A DNA stretch of 64,000 nucleotides, taken from contig NZ_CP020028.1 in assembly GCF_002240415.1 (NCBI RefSeq), forward strand, positions 3,311,501-3,375,500, in the 5' to 3' direction. Of this stretch, positions 16,527 through 24,955 are shown piece by piece. The stretch comes from Paenibacillus kribbensis (lineage in GTDB: Bacteria; Bacillota; Bacilli; Paenibacillales; Paenibacillaceae). The notes beneath the pieces were generated by a model that did no database searches, was not told the origin of the DNA, and worked only from the letters and a program-made list of their open reading frames with translations. A program made the position numbers and the translations under genes. Numbering within the stretch: position 1 is the first letter of the stretch; the number at the start of each line of letters is the position of its first letter.

Positions 16527-16976
16527 TGAAATCTCTCCAATGATACGCAGATGCGTGAATCTAAGCTTTAGCTTTTTATTATTGTGTCAAATGTAGATTG
16601 GAAAAGTTGTTCCTCGCGTACAGTTACGCTGGGGTTTCGATCTGCTTAGCTATGTATTGAATGGTACTCGCCCAGCTCCCAATTTCGCTTCACACGATCC
16701 CCTCCGAGAAAAGTTCCCAAAATGGTCAGAGTCGGAATATCTCTATTGAAAATAGTATACAGATGCTTGATACATTGGGCAATTCACTTATGATGTGTAG
16801 TCCATGCTCAATCATTAGCCTGGATACCGAGGCTTTCATTCAGTTTAGCATTTTCATCCTCATAATTTATGTAAGTTACGTTGGGTTCGCCTTTATCCCC
16901 GAATTTCTACCGCTAAAAAAATAGTTTGAAATTCGGGGCAACAGCGATTGGAGAAATGGTTCGTTCTCGGTGCGTC
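16527..16976. other. Intergenic region without recognised gene
   Basis: About 450 bases between hrpB and the ABC permease stop. An 87-codon plus-strand frame at 16661-16924 lacks a ribosome site and resembles nothing known. An inverted repeat CCCCGAATTTC (16897-16907) / GAAATTCGGGG (16928-16938) with a 20-base loop may end the permease transcript, but there is no T-run after it. Confidence 0.5.
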
Positions 16977-17816
16977 CTACTCCTTCGATCCCGTATTGGC
17001 AATCCCCTGCACATAATAGCGCTGCAGTGGAAGCAGCAGCACAACGGGGATAAGGATGGACAAAATGACGGCCGCGAACATTTCGTTCCAGTAGGTGGCG
17101 TATTCGGTAACGAAGTCGCTCAGCGCGACCTGAATCACTTTATACTCCTTCGAGCGTGTCACGATGAGTGGCCACAGGAACGATTCCCACTGCTGAATAA
17201 AAATAAGCAGGCTGGCGCTGACGGTAACGGGCTTGCAGAGCGGCATGACGATTCGAGTGTATACCCGCAGCCAGGAGGCCCCGTCCATGCGGGCAGATTC
17301 GACCAGAGACGTCGGCAGTTCGAGAAAAAACTGACGGAACAGGAAGATGACCAGTCCGTTGGCAATGCCGGGAATGATGATGCCCGCATAGGTGTCCACC
17401 CAGCCCAGGCTGTTGACAAGGCTGTACAACGGGATGGAGATGACCTCGAACGGAATCATGAAGGTGAGCAGCACCAGCAGAAACAGCAGCGTTTTTCCAC
17501 GAAACTCAAAATATACGAATGCGAACGCGGCCATGGAGCCAAGCAAAAGCCCGCCAATCACGTTGGCTGCTCCGACAAAAAACGTGTTCAGAAAAATTTG
17601 TCCGAACCCTCGCTCCGTAAACAGCATTTGATAAGCTCCCCATGTAAAATTGGACGGCCAAAACGTTTTCCAGGTGATCGGCGACATATATTTATAAATG
17701 TCCTCCAGCGGACGGAACGACGAAACGAAGGCAAACGCCAGCGGCAGCAGCACCAGCAGCGCCAGAACGATATGTACGGCATACAACAACAGATGAGAAC
17801 GGGTAAATCGGTTCAC
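16977..17816 (-). CDS. ABC transporter permease, MalG-like (CUT1 family)
   Basis: A 279-residue inner permease with six hydrophobic segments. The EAA loop is visible as ELPTSLVESARMDGASWLRVYTRIVMPL (about two thirds along), which docks the ATPase. The N-terminal FVSSFRPLEDIYKY is typical of the MalG partner. I chose GTG at 17816, with AAAGGA 7 bases upstream, rather than a longer frame that overlaps the neighbouring permease. It is the last gene of a five-gene operon (Crp-type regulator, nucleoside hydrolase, binding protein, two permeases) and 13 bases from the MalF-like gene. No ATPase is encoded nearby, so a shared MsmX-type ATPase is likely. Confidence 0.9.
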   Translation of the reverse strand: MNRFTRSHLLLYAVHIVLALLVLLPLAFAFVSSFRPLEDIYKYMSPITWKTFWPSNFTWGAYQMLFTERGFGQIFLNTFFVGAANVIGGLLLGSMAAFAFVYFEFRGKTLLFLLVLLTFMIPFEVISIPLYSLVNSLGWVDTYAGIIIPGIANGLVIFLFRQFFLELPTSLVESARMDGASWLRVYTRIVMPLCKPVTVSASLLIFIQQWESFLWPLIVTRSKEYKVIQVALSDFVTEYATYWNEMFAAVILSILIPVVLLLPLQRYYVQGIANTGSKE

Positions 17817-17829
17817 GTTGAAATCCTTT

Positions 17830-18696
17830 CTAATGGGAGGTCCGCAGCCACTTGAACTGCAGGGCGACAACAGTTAGCGTAATCAGCAGCAAAATGACCA
17901 TAATCGCGTACGATCTGCCCATATCGGAATATAGAAAAGCGTTATTGAAGCTTTCAAGCATCAGCACATTCGTACTGTTTTCAGGCCCGCCTTTGGTCAA
18001 AATGTACATCGGTGAAAACAGCAGGAAATTTGCCGTCGTCACGGCCACGACGATAAAGGTGAGTGGGCGTTTCATAAGCGGAAGGATCACATGGACAAAT
18101 TGCTTCCAACGGCTCGCTCCGTCCAGGGAGGAGGCTTCAAGCAGCGAACCGGGAATCTCCTGGAGACCGGCCAGCAGGAACAGCGACCAATAGCCGACAC
18201 CCTTCCATGACGCAATCGCGATAATGGAGCCGAGCGCCTGGAGGCTGCTACCCAAAAACGGCTGCGGGTCCAGTCCCAGCGCAACCAAAATCGAATTTAC
18301 GACGCCCTGCTCGGGGCTGAGCATAATGTTCCATAAGACGCAGGCGGTCGGGACGGATACGGCGACAGGTACGAAATGAATACCGCGAAAGAAAGCAATC
18401 CGCTTGATTTTCGTATTTAACAGCATCGCCAGCGCGAAGGCCAGTACAATTTGCAGCGGGTTAATGATCAGATTGAACACCAGCGTTACCTTCAGCGAAT
18501 TCCAGAACACGGGGTCCGCGAACAAGGATTGGTAGTTCTGCAATCCGACGAAGCTTTTTTCGCCTGTAAAAAATTGTGTCGTGTATACACTTTGCACTAC
18601 AGCGCTGAAGATGGGATACAGCTTAAACAGAAACAGCCCGGCAAGGGTAGGCAGTAGAAAGAGCAGGATAGAGCCAATATTATTTTTCAGTTTCAT
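17830..18696 (-). CDS. ABC transporter permease, MalF-like (CUT1 family)
   Basis: A 288-residue six-helix permease. LFLLPTLAGLFLFKLYPIFSAVVQS at the start, FVGLQNYQSLFADPVFWNSL, and the EAA motif EIPGSLLEASSLDGASRWKQFVHVILPL are the typical order for CUT1 permeases. It pairs with the downstream MalG-like protein to form the membrane pore. CUT1 importers usually carry oligosaccharides or glycosides; the nucleoside hydrolase in this operon suggests a ribosyl compound. ATG at 18696 follows GGTG. Confidence 0.9.
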   Translation of the reverse strand: MKLKNNIGSILLFLLPTLAGLFLFKLYPIFSAVVQSVYTTQFFTGEKSFVGLQNYQSLFADPVFWNSLKVTLVFNLIINPLQIVLAFALAMLLNTKIKRIAFFRGIHFVPVAVSVPTACVLWNIMLSPEQGVVNSILVALGLDPQPFLGSSLQALGSIIAIASWKGVGYWSLFLLAGLQEIPGSLLEASSLDGASRWKQFVHVILPLMKRPLTFIVVAVTTANFLLFSPMYILTKGGPENSTNVLMLESFNNAFLYSDMGRSYAIMVILLLITLTVVALQFKWLRTSH

Positions 18697-18804
18697 ACAT
18701 TCACCTTTTGCAGCAATTCGGATTCAGGGCCAGGAAGGACCGCTGGCATCCTCTTGAAGGAAAAAGGGGGAACCGTGCTCAGCCCTTCGTTCCCCCGAAT
18801 GTGT

Positions 18805-20145
18805 TCAATTTGCTGCTACACCCTTATATTTTTTCAATAGGTTATCTATGACGTGGACGGCATCATCCAGCGCTTTTTGCGGATCGGCACCGTTTTTCAT
18901 ATCTTCAAATGCTTTGTTCATATTCTTTTCCCATTCCAGGTAACCGGGCGTTTTGGGACGGGGAACGGCAGTTTCGCGCGATTCCTTGGCAGCAATGCGG
19001 ATGACATTGTCAGGGAACTGCTCATATTTCGGATCGGTGTCGATGGAATTGAGCAGATCGATCTGTGGAGGCAGCGTCCCTCCTTCTTTAAACAGGATTT
19101 TTGCTCCTTCGCCCAACGTCAGAAATTTAATGAACTTGGCGGATGCCTCTTTGTGCTCGGAATATTTGGAGATACCCACGTTCCATGCCCCGGTTGGCGT
19201 GGCTACTTTCTGACCCGCGAAATACGGATGCAGCGTGACGCCAAAGTTCAAGCCGGAATCCCTAATCTTCGGCATGTTCTGGTTGGTGGACACGAACATC
19301 GCCACTTTGCCGGATGTAAAATAGTCGATGGATTCTTCTTTTTTGATTTTCGGGCTGACTTTGTCCTTGTTGAACAGGTCCGCGTAAAATTGGAAGGCCT
19401 TGACGGCCTCCGGCGAATTCGAATAGCCGCTGGACACCAGTCCGTCGTCGCTGAGCATTTTGGCGCTCAGGCTATCCGACAGGGCCAAAAGCTGGTACGC
19501 TTTGTCCACCTGCTCGAAGGAAAAACCGTATACGTTATCCGAAGTCAGCTGTTTCGCCAAATCCCGGACTTCCTCCCACGTCATACGCTTGTCAGCGTCC
19601 GGGAAAGGAATGCCTTTCTTTTTAAAAATATCTTTATTGTAGTAAAGCACCTGGCTGGAGCTGTTCATAGGCGCAGCCATGAGCTCGCCTTTGTACGATA
19701 CCGTGTCCACCGCGGATTTCGTCCATTTGGCCTTAGCATCGGCTGGGATCAGAGAATCCAGCGGCTCCAGATAGCCTTTCACGGAATAGTTCATGACCAG
19801 TGGGGTATCGACAAACAGCACGTCCAAATCCTCGGCTTTGGAGCTGAGCTTGATTTCGATCGTTTCTGTCAATTGGTCAATCGGAACGAGATTCATTTTG
19901 ACTTTGATGTTCGGATTTTGCTGTTCAAAAGCTTCGACCACCTTCGTGAGCGGCTTCTCGTAATTGGAGTAGGCCTCAAACGAAATCTCCGTTGTTGCAG
20001 AAGAAGTGGAGGAGCCTTGCCCGTTCGAGCTTGAAGAATCTGCAGATGTGCCCGCTCCCTGCGAACAGCCTGTAAAAAGGACGGCTGCCGCCAGCATAGG
20101 CGCACACCAAGCGGCAAAGCGTTTTACCGGTTGTTTGGGAATCAT
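18805..20145 (-). CDS. Extracellular solute-binding lipoprotein of ABC importer
   Basis: A 446-residue family 1 solute-binding protein. The lipoprotein signal is MLAAAVLFTGCSQG, with Cys27 as lipidation site, followed by a Ser-rich tether. The mature part begins TEISFEAYSNYEKPLTKVVEAFEQQNPNIKV, with later VLFVDTPLVMNY and VATPTGAWNVGISKYSEHKEA (the sugar-binding-protein C-lobe pattern). It is anchored outside the membrane and delivers substrate to the two permeases downstream (108-base gap). ATG at 20145 follows GAGGTGG. The ligand is unknown; the operon's nucleoside hydrolase makes a nucleoside or ribosyl compound a reasonable guess. Confidence 0.9.
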   Translation of the reverse strand: MIPKQPVKRFAAWCAPMLAAAVLFTGCSQGAGTSADSSSSNGQGSSTSSATTEISFEAYSNYEKPLTKVVEAFEQQNPNIKVKMNLVPIDQLTETIEIKLSSKAEDLDVLFVDTPLVMNYSVKGYLEPLDSLIPADAKAKWTKSAVDTVSYKGELMAAPMNSSSQVLYYNKDIFKKKGIPFPDADKRMTWEEVRDLAKQLTSDNVYGFSFEQVDKAYQLLALSDSLSAKMLSDDGLVSSGYSNSPEAVKAFQFYADLFNKDKVSPKIKKEESIDYFTSGKVAMFVSTNQNMPKIRDSGLNFGVTLHPYFAGQKVATPTGAWNVGISKYSEHKEASAKFIKFLTLGEGAKILFKEGGTLPPQIDLLNSIDTDPKYEQFPDNVIRIAAKESRETAVPRPKTPGYLEWEKNMNKAFEDMKNGADPQKALDDAVHVIDNLLKKYKGVAAN

Positions 20146-20215
20146 GTATGTTCCACCTCGATTTATGACTTAACGATTTATGGTTTAAAGAGTATGCTTT
20201 TTTTAAAACAGGGCT

Positions 20216-21118
20216 TTATCCCGTAAAAAACAATCTGTGGTTCAGCAGTTCAAAAAAACGGGCAGTATCAACCTCAAGCGCTGTTTCCACATTCCCGTCT
20301 GCACATGCCTCAGCGATCGTTTGTCCGGAAAATTCTCCGCGTTCATACTGGACCCGGATGTCCATCCGTTTGGTGCGGATCAATGTAGGATCGATAAGCA
20401 CGGCGATGGCGAGCGGGTCGCACATATACGAAAAATCTCGCTGCATGTAGTCCATAAAGTCATGCATCATCCGTACAAGGGTTCCCGCAAGCGGAGTTCC
20501 GCTGGCCCCCATGAGGTCAGCTTCTTCCCTGGAAAATACAGCTTGCCGGGTCACGTCCAGACCAAGCATTAGGATGGGCGCTCCGCTTGAAAAAACAATC
20601 GCTGCCGCCTCCGGATCGCATTGGATATTATGCTCGACAGGTGACAAATCGCTGCCGTTAGGAGCAAGACGGGTAACGCCGCCCATCATGACAATCTGTT
20701 TCACACACTCGGCAATACGGGGCTCCCGGATCATGGCCGCCGCAACGTTCGTATGCGGACCGATCATGACAAGTGTAATTTCTCCAGGATGCTCCATTAC
20801 GGATTGCATGATAAAATCGACCGCATGCCTGTCAAACTTGCTTCCGCTTTCTTCCAGGTGCAAGCCTTTTCCCTCGATTCCTGCTCTGAGTAGCGGACGG
20901 TTGCGCAGAAGCGGTAATTCGATCCCGGGACATACCGGGATATGACAGGCTCCGCACAGGTTCAGCACTTTTTGCGCAATTTGCGCGCGGGTCCGGACTT
21001 TTCCGTAGACGGTGGTGATGCCTTCAATACGGATTTCCGTTGATCTAAGAGCGAGGGCGAGCGCCACCGCATCGTCCGCGTTGGTTCCGATATCCGTATC
21101 CAAAATAATTCTCGACAA
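20216..21118 (-). CDS. Inosine-uridine-type nucleoside hydrolase
   Basis: A 300-residue IUNH-family N-ribosidase. The calcium-binding N-terminal signature is ILDTDIGTNADDAVAL (DxDxxxxDD). VIGPHTNVA-type MIGPHTNVAAAM, NIQCDPEAAAIVF and the late CDPLAIAV segment (Asp calcium ligand) complete the active site. It releases the base and ribose from nucleosides in the cytoplasm. The start appears to be TTG at 21118 with GTGGA upstream; no good ATG is available. It lies 39 bases after the Crp-type regulator and 70 before the binding-protein gene, supporting a nucleoside scavenging operon. Confidence 0.88.
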   Translation of the reverse strand: MSRIILDTDIGTNADDAVALALALRSTEIRIEGITTVYGKVRTRAQIAQKVLNLCGACHIPVCPGIELPLLRNRPLLRAGIEGKGLHLEESGSKFDRHAVDFIMQSVMEHPGEITLVMIGPHTNVAAAMIREPRIAECVKQIVMMGGVTRLAPNGSDLSPVEHNIQCDPEAAAIVFSSGAPILMLGLDVTRQAVFSREEADLMGASGTPLAGTLVRMMHDFMDYMQRDFSYMCDPLAIAVLIDPTLIRTKRMDIRVQYERGEFSGQTIAEACADGNVETALEVDTARFFELLNHRLFFTG

Positions 21119-21157
21119 TGGATTCCACTACTTTCTCTGTTTGATGCCTGTAAAAGG

Positions 21158-21844
21158 TCAATTCATGCCGCTGGCGCCGAATATCGCTTGTACATTGTGA
21201 AGCACAATATGCTTCCGGTCATAGCTGATGATGCCCTGGGCCTTCCATTTGCTCAGCAATTCCGAGACCGTCTGCCGACTGCATCCGATCATGTTGGATA
21301 TTTCCTCATGGTTCAGTACCAGGTCGATTCTGGAATCGCCATCGCCAACAGGCGTGCCCAATTGCTGGAGAAGCCAGGCGAGCCTCCACGGCACAGGCTT
21401 GGAAATCAGCAGTTCAACCGTACTTTGATGATGAATGAGCCGATCGGTCATCGTATACAGGATGTCGCTCATGACCTCATGGTCTGAATGGATTTTTTCC
21501 TGAATAATGGCCGCGTCAAGCACCCAAATCTGGCTGTCGTGCAGACACTGAGCGTAGCAGGGATGATTTTGCCCCAGGACAATTTCTGCAAGCCCGAAGG
21601 CGTCCCCGGTTTTTCGGATGAAAAAGGTTACATCCCGTCCTTCCTCGGTAAATTGGCATACCTTGAGCAGTCCGTTTTCGATGAAATAGGAGCCGACAGG
21701 AACACTTCCTTTGGTAAAGACAAACGAGCCTTTCGGGAACCTCCGCAAGGTTCCGTATTTGCGGTGCAGGGCATACACGGAATCGATGGAGCGCTTCGAC
21801 GCTTTCGACCCGGTAGATACAGTCTTTGCCGCTAAATCAAGCAT
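21158..21844 (-). CDS. Crp/Fnr-family transcriptional regulator
   Basis: A 228-residue protein with an N-terminal cyclic-nucleotide-binding beta-barrel (FPKGSFVFTKGSVPVGSYFIENGLLKV, DAFGLAEIVLG) and a C-terminal helix-turn-helix (HEEISNMIGCSRQTVSELLSKW). The phosphate-binding cassette GE.AL....R of true cAMP receptors is not seen (FGLAEIVLGQNHP instead), so it may not bind cAMP. Fnr-type cysteine clusters are absent. I start at ATG 21844, the nearest to GGAGG; a GTG 18 bases upstream is the alternative. First gene of the nucleoside/ABC operon, which it probably controls through the palindrome at 21939-21956. Confidence 0.85.
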   Translation of the reverse strand: MLDLAAKTVSTGSKASKRSIDSVYALHRKYGTLRRFPKGSFVFTKGSVPVGSYFIENGLLKVCQFTEEGRDVTFFIRKTGDAFGLAEIVLGQNHPCYAQCLHDSQIWVLDAAIIQEKIHSDHEVMSDILYTMTDRLIHHQSTVELLISKPVPWRLAWLLQQLGTPVGDGDSRIDLVLNHEEISNMIGCSRQTVSELLSKWKAQGIISYDRKHIVLHNVQAIFGASGMN

Positions 21845-21938
21845 TGCCGCATCCGCCTCCACTTCTGTACACCAAGTGTAGCCTGGCTGCTTTCATCGAC
21901 GAACCCAAGCCCAGTATAAGAGAAAAGACAATATGATT

Positions 21939-21956
21939 CTGTCGGGTACCCGACAG
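21939..21956. promoter_or_regulatory. 18-bp perfect palindrome upstream of the Crp-type regulator operon
   Basis: CTGTCGGGTACCCGACAG is a perfect palindrome centred about 100 bases before the regulator start. It has no T-run, so it is not a terminator. Its position fits an operator for a dimeric regulator, perhaps the adjacent Crp-type protein, although it does not look like the TGTGA-N6-TCACA consensus. Confidence 0.4.
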
Positions 21957-22162
21957 TAATGTGTGAAGTTGCAGCATACTTTTAAGCCCCCCACTCTCTT
22001 GATTTGGCACCACTAAGTATGCAGGAGGACGTTGCGGAATATGTTATGCGGACGTTAAAGTTTGTAAAACCGAGGTTTTAGCGGCAGTTCTTTGTTTGCG
22101 AATAAGGGTACGGTGCCTGGAAGTGGCGAGTTCTTGCCATTATAGTGAAGGATGTTTTATAT

Positions 22163-22200
22163 AACAGACCAAAACTTTATTACCGTTTTGGTCTGTTTTT
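22163..22200 (+). terminator. Strong plus-strand terminator without an assigned upstream gene
   Basis: A perfect 13-bp stem AACAGACCAAAAC / GTTTTGGTCTGTT with a 9-base loop runs into TTTTT on the plus strand. The 200 bases before it contain only tiny ORFs (one of 20 codons at about 22018), so it either ends a small RNA or guards gluQ against read-through. The rest of 21957-22333 shows no gene. Confidence 0.65.
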
Positions 22201-22333
22201 GTTGATGATCTCACCAAGTATGCATTGAATACATGGAAACGATCTATGTCGAGATGCACTCGCGGCAGGATCGTTTTATAATAGTATTATATGGATTGTC
22301 AAGAACGGGATATAGAAACGAGGTAACTTTCGT

Positions 22334-23329
22334 ATGGAATTACAGGACCAACCCATCAGAGGGAGATTTGCTCCAACACCATCGGGATGGATACACTTGG
22401 GAAACGCCCGCACCGCGTTGTTGTCATGGCTGCACGTTCGTTCCCTGGGCGGAACCTATATTTTACGTATCGAGGACATTGATATGACACGGGCTCGCAG
22501 CCCATTGGCCCAAGGAATTATGGAAGATTTGCGCTGGATCGGTCTGGAATGGGACGAAGGACCGGATGTAGGCGGTCCCTACGGTCCCTACACTCAAAGC
22601 CAGCGGCTGGAACGCTTCCAGGCTGCATTGGACAAACTACAGGGGCAGGATATGCTGTATCCTTGCTTTTGCAGCCGGGCGGATATTGTGGCCGCCGCCA
22701 GTGCTCCGCATGGACTGTCTGGTGAAGGGCCAGCCTATTCGGGGACGTGTCGCAGTCTTACCCCTCAGGAAGCAGAGACCAACTCACAACATAAGCTCCC
22801 TTCACTTCGCTTTAAAGTACCGCAAAATTCGGATGCGGTGATTTCATTTCATGATCAGGTAGCAGGCCATGCAATCTTCGGCGCCGGGGATGGAGGAGAT
22901 TTTATCGTTAAACGGGCAGACGGCATGTTCTCCTATCAGCTGGCCGTCGTTGTCGACGATGCTGACATGCATATCACCGACGTGCTGCGCGGGTACGATC
23001 TGCTCGATTCGACACCTCGTCAGCTATTGCTATACCAAGCTTTGGGCTTGCAGCCGCCACGCTTCGCACACGTCCCCCTCGTCTTGGGGCCTGACGGACG
23101 AAGGCTCGCCAAACGACACGGCGGTGTAGCACTCCGGGCCATGCGTAGGCAGGGAATTACACCGGAAGCGGTCATTGGCTGGCTCGCCTATTTTTCCGGG
23201 TTGCTGGATTCTCCCGAGCCTGTGAAGGCTGTGGATTTGGTCCAGGATTTTCATCTCGATAAGCTGCCCAAGGAGCCAGTCATCCTGACGGAACAGTTCT
23301 TCAGGAGACTGTCAGATTTGCAGCGTTAA
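22334..23329 (+). CDS. gluQ: Glutamyl-Q tRNA(Asp) synthetase
   Basis: A 331-residue truncated GluRS paralogue that glutamylates queuosine at position 34 of tRNA(Asp). The HIGH-like motif is PTPSGWIHLGNART (residues about 14-27) and the KMSKS-like loop is RRLAKRHGG. A zinc site of GluQRS type is present (CFCS followed about 35 residues later by YSGTC). The anticodon-binding domain of full GluRS is missing, as expected for this family, although the protein is slightly longer than E. coli YadB. ATG at 22334 follows GAGGT. It is monocistronic. Confidence 0.92.
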   Translation: MELQDQPIRGRFAPTPSGWIHLGNARTALLSWLHVRSLGGTYILRIEDIDMTRARSPLAQGIMEDLRWIGLEWDEGPDVGGPYGPYTQSQRLERFQAALDKLQGQDMLYPCFCSRADIVAAASAPHGLSGEGPAYSGTCRSLTPQEAETNSQHKLPSLRFKVPQNSDAVISFHDQVAGHAIFGAGDGGDFIVKRADGMFSYQLAVVVDDADMHITDVLRGYDLLDSTPRQLLLYQALGLQPPRFAHVPLVLGPDGRRLAKRHGGVALRAMRRQGITPEAVIGWLAYFSGLLDSPEPVKAVDLVQDFHLDKLPKEPVILTEQFFRRLSDLQR

Positions 23330-23362
23330 CGCTGCTATTGACGGTAGTACTCAAGCATACGG

Positions 23363-23384
23363 ACAAGGGCATTCCGCCCTTTGT
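23363..23384 (+). terminator. Possible terminator after gluQ
   Basis: ACAAGGGC / GCCCTTTGT hairpin with a 5-base loop, 34 bases past the stop. The T-run is short, so this is weak. Confidence 0.35.
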
Positions 23385-23395
23385 TCCTGTCGCTT

Positions 23396-23797
23396 CTATT
23401 CCTCCAACCGCTTACGCACAGCCGACTCATATTCATAAAATACAGACGAAGTATTCAGTCCTCTCTCTTCCAGCAGCATGCGGAGACGAAGTGACTTTTC
23501 AGTCAGCCTGCGACTGATCCGCTGCTGCTCTCCTGCCTCATGACAAGCATGAAGCAAATCACGCATCTGGACACATTCCTGCTGTAGCTGAAGCTCCTCC
23601 GGTAAAATGCCCGCATTTTTCAGTAGCTTGTACGACATACGCAGTTCCTCTGGAACATGTGATAAATCCTCGATGACCAGCGGCTTGCCTGCTCCGGGTA
23701 AATGATCAAACTCGCCTTTCGCCATCGCCTCTGCAATCTTCTGCTCAGCCATTCTGAAGAACATTCCCATAGATCCTATCCACTCCTGTATCTGCAT
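23396..23797 (-). CDS. DUF1992 (DnaJ-homologue subfamily C member 28-like) protein
   Basis: A 133-residue protein with the DUF1992 core: AEQKIAEAMAKGEFDHLPGAGKPL followed by VPEELRMSYKLLKNAGILPEELQL and a long basic helical region. This domain occurs in bacterial YhdN-like proteins and in eukaryotic DNAJC28. It is cytoplasmic with unknown biochemical function. The gene is convergent with gluQ, and the two share the hairpin region at 23363-23384. The start could also be an internal ATG (residues 10 or 12); the ribosome site is not decisive. Confidence 0.8.
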   Translation of the reverse strand: MQIQEWIGSMGMFFRMAEQKIAEAMAKGEFDHLPGAGKPLVIEDLSHVPEELRMSYKLLKNAGILPEELQLQQECVQMRDLLHACHEAGEQQRISRRLTEKSLRLRMLLEERGLNTSSVFYEYESAVRKRLEE

Positions 23798-23943
23798 TTA
23801 TAGCATTCGTTCTGCTCTACTGCATATTTAGTATGGCTAACAGCCTATATGTACAATCCTATTTAATAATAAAACAGATTCTTTTGCCACTGTACCATAC
23901 GATCATTAGGGTGTCCCGTATAGATTGGGGGGAGAAAGAGCGA

Positions 23944-24138
23944 TTATTCTTCAAGCCCAAGCAATTCAGATACTAGCTTTCTATATTTTTTAGCCTTACG
24001 TGTTCCGTGAATGAGATTGGACAAGCGGCTGGGAGGAATATGGTAGGTGTCACAAAATGTTCCCTGATCCATCTGCTTCTCGACTAGCTTTTGTTTGATT
24101 TTCCAGCCATAAGGGGTTACCGCATTGCGTTTTTTCAA
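23944..24138 (-). CDS. Small helix-turn-helix protein, XRE-like
   Basis: About 64 residues: KKRNAVTPYGWKIKQKLVEK, then QGTFCDTYHIPPSRLSNLIHGTRK, a phage-repressor-type helix-turn-helix. The first helix and the NAVTPYGWKIK lead-in resemble small regulators found in Bacillales prophages. It starts at one of two consecutive TTG codons (24138 or 24141), with GGAGG 5-8 bases upstream. It probably binds DNA as a dimer. No prophage genes surround it; the CRISPR locus begins 800 bases away. Function not known. Confidence 0.62.
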   Translation of the reverse strand: MKKRNAVTPYGWKIKQKLVEKQMDQGTFCDTYHIPPSRLSNLIHGTRKAKKYRKLVSELLGLEE

Positions 24139-24220
24139 CAATGTTACCTCCAATTAAGATTTTGTTCAAAGGATAGGATCGGGAATCGCATTCTTCCTTT
24201 TATAGCACGTAATGCATTCA

Positions 24221-24383
24221 TTAGTTAAGTTTTTGATTTGCATGATTCAATAAATCATCCAGTTTCCGGGATTGTTCGATCACTTTTGGGATGGGTTAAA
24301 AATCCGTATTTCTTCTGGACTTGATGCAGTCTTTTTCTAGCCCGTTCGACACGAAGTAAAGTCACACCCGGATTCATCAGCAT
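24221..24383 (-). pseudogene. Spo0E-like aspartyl-phosphate phosphatase, frameshifted
   Basis: Reading from ATG 24383 (AGGAGG just upstream) gives LLRVERARKRLHQVQKKYGFLTHPK, the first helix of a Spo0E-type phosphatase. The frame then leaves the family and stops early. Shifting by one base at the AAAA run (plus-strand T run at 24284-24287) continues as VIEQSRKLDDLLNHA, which carries the family's S-x-x-LD signature for dephosphorylating Spo0A~P, and ends at 24221. The 163-base span equals 54 codons plus one extra base, which pins the defect to a single inserted A. It may be a real null mutation, a sequencing error in a homopolymer, or frameshifting. Confidence 0.65.
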
Positions 24384-24452
24384 GATTCCTCCTTCTATGT
24401 CATACCCTAATGTAAAATGTAAATTTTTGGATTTTTTTAAAAATTTGCTCGT

Positions 24453-24488
24453 CAAAAAAAGTGCTTCTGGAGCATCCCAGAGGCACTT
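24453..24488 (-). terminator. Terminator ending the array 1 / candidate ncRNA side
   Basis: A 12-bp stem AAGTGCCTCTGG / CCAGAAGCACTT (one G-U pair, 6-base loop) on the minus strand is followed by TTTTTTT. Confidence 0.85.
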
Positions 24489-24709
24489 TGGCGGTTTATG
24501 TTTAGTTAAAATGCTACAGTCTCCTGCAAGCTGAACTTAAAAGTTACTTTTTGTGCCACTACGCAGTCAGATGGTGCTTCCCATCGCCACCGCCCCCGGA
24601 TTTTCTTGAATGGAGCCTATGATTAAGGGTAAAAATCCGGGGACAAAAGCGACCGCTTCGCTTGTACAGCACCATTCCGCCTACTTCGTTCTTGTGTTTC
24701 ATTTTTCGC
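24453..24709 (-). ncRNA. Candidate structured non-coding RNA downstream of CRISPR array 1
   Basis: A TATAAT -10 box (24716-24721) with an ATTACA -35 (24740-24745, 18-base spacing) on the minus strand would start an RNA of about 255 nt ending at a strong terminator (24453-24488). No ORF with a ribosome site lies in it. Nested pairing is visible: outer ATGGTGCT (24668-24675) with AGCACCAT (24571-24578), and inner CCCCGGATTTT (24632-24642) with AAAATCCGGGG (24594-24604), plus a small AAGCG/CGCTT hairpin. It is not recognisable as SRP RNA, tmRNA or RNase P. It could instead be a copy of a dispersed repeat. Confidence 0.4.
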
Positions 24710-24955
24710 ATTTAGATTATATGACAAAAAGAGTGCTTTTGTAATCGTAGGGTGTATGCTTCAAGCCATAACCACCCTTCACATAAAAATTCCATAATTT
24801 CAAAATGCACACTTTATTTCTCGCCAAAATTGGCCATCTGCCAATATATTATGTCTACATTATTTGAAATGAAAAATTTACATATATTACAAATAAAAGG
24901 GTGAACAATCATATAGTGCAACACAAAATAGTTGAGATTACCCGCGTACTTGGAA

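Noticed and set aside
16661..16924. 87-codon plus-strand ORF in intergenic region
   Set aside because: No ribosome site, no family resemblance, lies in low-information sequence.
18853..20034. 393-codon plus-strand ORF
   Set aside because: Antisense shadow of the solute-binding protein, which has a lipoprotein signal and family motifs.
22018..22080. 20-codon ORF upstream of the plus-strand terminator
   Set aside because: No ribosome site before its start; looked at as a remnant of a mobile element but too short to support.
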